Source: Thiotrichaceae bacterium (GTDB taxonomy: Bacteria; Pseudomonadota; Gammaproteobacteria; SZUA-229). Taken from it: a DNA stretch of 8,405 nt. The stretch is from assembly GCA_002746365.1 (NCBI GenBank), contig NVWZ01000005.1, forward strand, positions 111,132 through 119,536. Reading direction: 5' to 3'. The notes below the pieces were generated by a model. The model did no database searches. It was given only the letters and a program-made list of their open reading frames with translations, and was not told where the DNA came from. Positions 6,515 through 8,405 of this stretch are shown piece after piece; position 1 is the first letter of the stretch; each line of letters starts with the position of its first letter. Made by a program: the position numbers and the translations under genes.

Positions 6515-8405
6515 TTAAGGCTGAAGGACGACAGATTCTGCTGCAGCGGTATCAGCCGTACTGGTCGTTACCGCCGCCAAGCCGCCATCAGTGGCAAAAA
6601 ACGTAACCGTCGCGGTCTGCATGACATTAGTGACCAGTGCCGAAGTCGCATCTGGGTTGCCTAATGCATCATTGGGCGTGAGGATGGAACCATGATGACC
6701 CGCGGTAAAACGAATCGCAGCATTCAAATCTGGGCCCGGAGCACCCTGAGGAGTTGTGCTACTCACACTCATCAGTTGCTGAGCGGTAATAAGCGGTTCA
6801 GTGCCACCGAGTGGCCCCGGTACCGTACCTTCAGGCGCATCCTGGAAACCATTGGCAAGCGTGCCAACATGGTTAGGTACAACCTGATCTGGCAAGTTAT
6901 TACTATCCCCCACTACCTCAAACATCAAGATGCCTCGACCATTACCAGTGTAGTTAGGGTTAGTGTCGGACGCATAGTTAATGGGGTCAGCAGAATCCAC
7001 TGCTGTCTGAGCGGCTCCCAGGAAACTTTCAAAGTCACTGGTGCCCTTGCTGATACCCGCTGCGGCTTCCAGACCTGCAGCAATTTCCGGACCAAATCTG
7101 GCCGAGCCATCCAGCAGTTTAGCAATACCACCACCCGGCATAGCTAACACGGCATCTCGCACAGCGGGGTCCAGCGCTAGAAATATCGACCCCACCATAC
7201 CGCCTAAAGAATGCCCAAGAAAATAGATTCGAGTGGTATCAACACTCGAGCCACTGAGAGTAGCGCTGGCTACTGCTTTACGCAGAGTAAACAAATCGGC
7301 AACCGCCTGCCGCAAATTATCACGGGTGGTTAACACACTGGCAAGATTGATAAAGTGGCGACCGGAAGAATCGGTAATGCCATCCGGTACGGCAGCAGTA
7401 ATAGAACCGTTGCTGTCCTGCGTTACCAGATCCATGTCAAAGGTACGCTCATTGGTCGAAATCACATCGAGTGGCCCACCTGCAAACCCCGGGGCGTAAA
7501 AGGCCTCTGTGCCATTGGTTTCGTTGCCCGTTATGCCATGCAAGGGCAGGTCAATAGCAATCGTAACAAAATCTTGACTAGCCATTGCATCCGCCACGGC
7601 CAACATGGTACCGCGGTTGGTGGTAATGCCGTGCTGGTAAATCACCACCGGCCAGCCACCGCCGGGTGCCGCAGTTTTCGGCACTGTAACCAATACCGGA
7701 ATAGTTTGCGTTTCAGTGGCTACCGGTATGGGATTAAACTGAGTAAGAAATTTTTCAGTGGCATCAGGGAAAAAGGCCGCTGGTGGCAGTGCGTTACTAA
7801 GCCAGAATGTGGTTAACGGGGCGGTTGGGTTGGCAGCAGAAAAAGCTGTCGAATAGTAAGGAGCATCCAGTGTACCCACAAAAATATCAGCTGCACCAGA
7901 AGGTGAATCAGCCCCAGTAGGTGCCAATATTAAGTTAGCTAGCGGGGCAGGGTCTACCAAGAATGTCTTAACCGCACCCAGCACATTACTAATCGACTGC
8001 GTCTTAAAATTCCAACCTAATGCCATTTGAGCCGACAAGCCAGCCTCAAACCCATCCAGTGCAACACTCTGCGCCACCATCAACTGTCGCAAAGGCTCCA
8101 GGCGTTCAGCACTCTCGTCATCGAAAGAAGCAAACAGGCTACTAGTGCCATCCCATACCGGATTAGCAATCTGTGCCGCAGTGAATGTCTGGCTGGCACC
8201 AGCCGACTGACCATCGGTAGACTGAAGATCGTTGGTAATAACCACAACGTAGGTGGTTATAGCTTTTAGCGGTTTTAGTGGCAATATTGCCAGTGTCTGC
8301 CCCGTGCTATCGACTGAAGACACTGTGGCAATAAAATCCACACCAAATGTCAGTTCGGCAACGATGGAAGTAATAGCAGTATTAGCCAATGCGGTAGCTT
8401 CAAAC
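6515..8405 (-). CDS. Pla-1/cef (VolA-like) extracellular lipase, N-terminus outside the window
   Basis: The frame is open to the right edge (about 629 residues visible) and ends at a TAA at 6517-6515. The first in-frame start-like codon, TTG at 8389, is internal because coding continues upstream of it (FEATA). Counting from that TTG, residues 1-70 resemble the Ig/Big-type N-terminal domain of virulence-factor lipases (TYVVVITNDLQSTDG). An alpha/beta-hydrolase domain follows: oxyanion-hole region VVIYQHG at 248-254, nucleophile elbow GHSLGG at 392-397 with Ser394 (7210-7208), probable Asp501 in LPDQVVP, and a His pair at 565-566 in AGHHGS. The catalytic set therefore looks intact. Relatives include VolA of Vibrio cholerae, a surface lipoprotein lysophospholipase, and lipases of Aeromonas. 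The missing N-terminus should show a signal peptide, perhaps a lipobox. The product is expected on the surface or secreted, releasing fatty acids from esters or phospholipids. No hairpin terminator separates it from the DUF1302 gene 73 bp on, so co-transcription is likely. Confidence 0.9.
   Translation of the reverse strand, partial: FEATALANTAITSIVAELTFGVDFIATVSSVDSTGQTLAILPLKPLKAITTYVVVITNDLQSTDGQSAGASQTFTAAQIANPVWDGTSSLFASFDDESAERLEPLRQLMVAQSVALDGFEAGLSAQMALGWNFKTQSISNVLGAVKTFLVDPAPLANLILAPTGADSPSGAADIFVGTLDAPYYSTAFSAANPTAPLTTFWLSNALPPAAFFPDATEKFLTQFNPIPVATETQTIPVLVTVPKTAAPGGGWPVVIYQHGITTNRGTMLAVADAMASQDFVTIAIDLPLHGITGNETNGTEAFYAPGFAGGPLDVISTNERTFDMDLVTQDSNGSITAAVPDGITDSSGRHFINLASVLTTRDNLRQAVADLFTLRKAVASATLSGSSVDTTRIYFLGHSLGGMVGSIFLALDPAVRDAVLAMPGGGIAKLLDGSARFGPEIAAGLEAAAGISKGTSDFESFLGAAQTAVDSADPINYASDTNPNYTGNGRGILMFEVVGDSNNLPDQVVPNHVGTLANGFQDAPEGTVPGPLGGTEPLITAQQLMSVSSTTPQGAPGPDLNAAIRFTAGHHGSILTPNDALGNPDATSALVTNVMQTATVTFFATDGGLAAVTTSTADTAAAESVVLQP

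Noticed and set aside
6506..6520. Palindrome TTAAGCTTAA at the lipase stop codon
   Set aside because: It is a short AT-rich palindrome without loop or T-run, most likely chance around the stop codon.
6692..7816. Plus-strand open frames of about 150 codons (6692-7147 and 7355-7816)
   Set aside because: They are antisense to the intact hydrolase domain of the lipase, have no ribosome site of note and show no known motif.

Overview
The window carries five genes, all on the minus strand, closely spaced and transcribed from right to left. The two outer genes run off the window edges. The mix suggests a marine-type gammaproteobacterium with moderate GC content. It holds a Pla-1/cef (VolA-like) extracellular lipase, a DUF1302 outer-membrane protein, a DUF1329 periplasmic protein, a YCF48-type beta-propeller and an MMPL/RND exporter. 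The genus cannot be fixed from the sequence alone.

Layout in transcription order: (1) 8405-6515, a serine lipase whose N-terminus lies outside the window; (2) 6441-4603, a DUF1302 outer-membrane barrel-like protein ending in Phe; (3) 4558 (or 4588)-3197, a DUF1329 protein related to the LolA/LolB fold; (4) a 274-bp intergenic space almost half filled by a long imperfect inverted repeat at 2992-3118; (5) 2922-1936, a secreted seven-bladed YCF48/Asp-box propeller; (6) 1939-<1, an RND/MMPL transporter that overlaps the propeller gene by ATGA and is cut at the left edge before its second membrane bundle.

Together genes 2-6 supply an inner-membrane RND pump, a periplasmic lipid-carrier-like protein, a periplasmic propeller and an outer-membrane barrel: the parts of an envelope-spanning route for a hydrophobic molecule. 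The adjacent lipase suggests that the cargo is a lipid or fatty acid, or another lipase product. The families and the gene order are read from the sequence. The joint function, its direction and its cargo are inference. No RNA gene, CRISPR array, insertion sequence or convincing factor-independent terminator was seen. All of the plus strand looks like antisense shadow or intergenic sequence.
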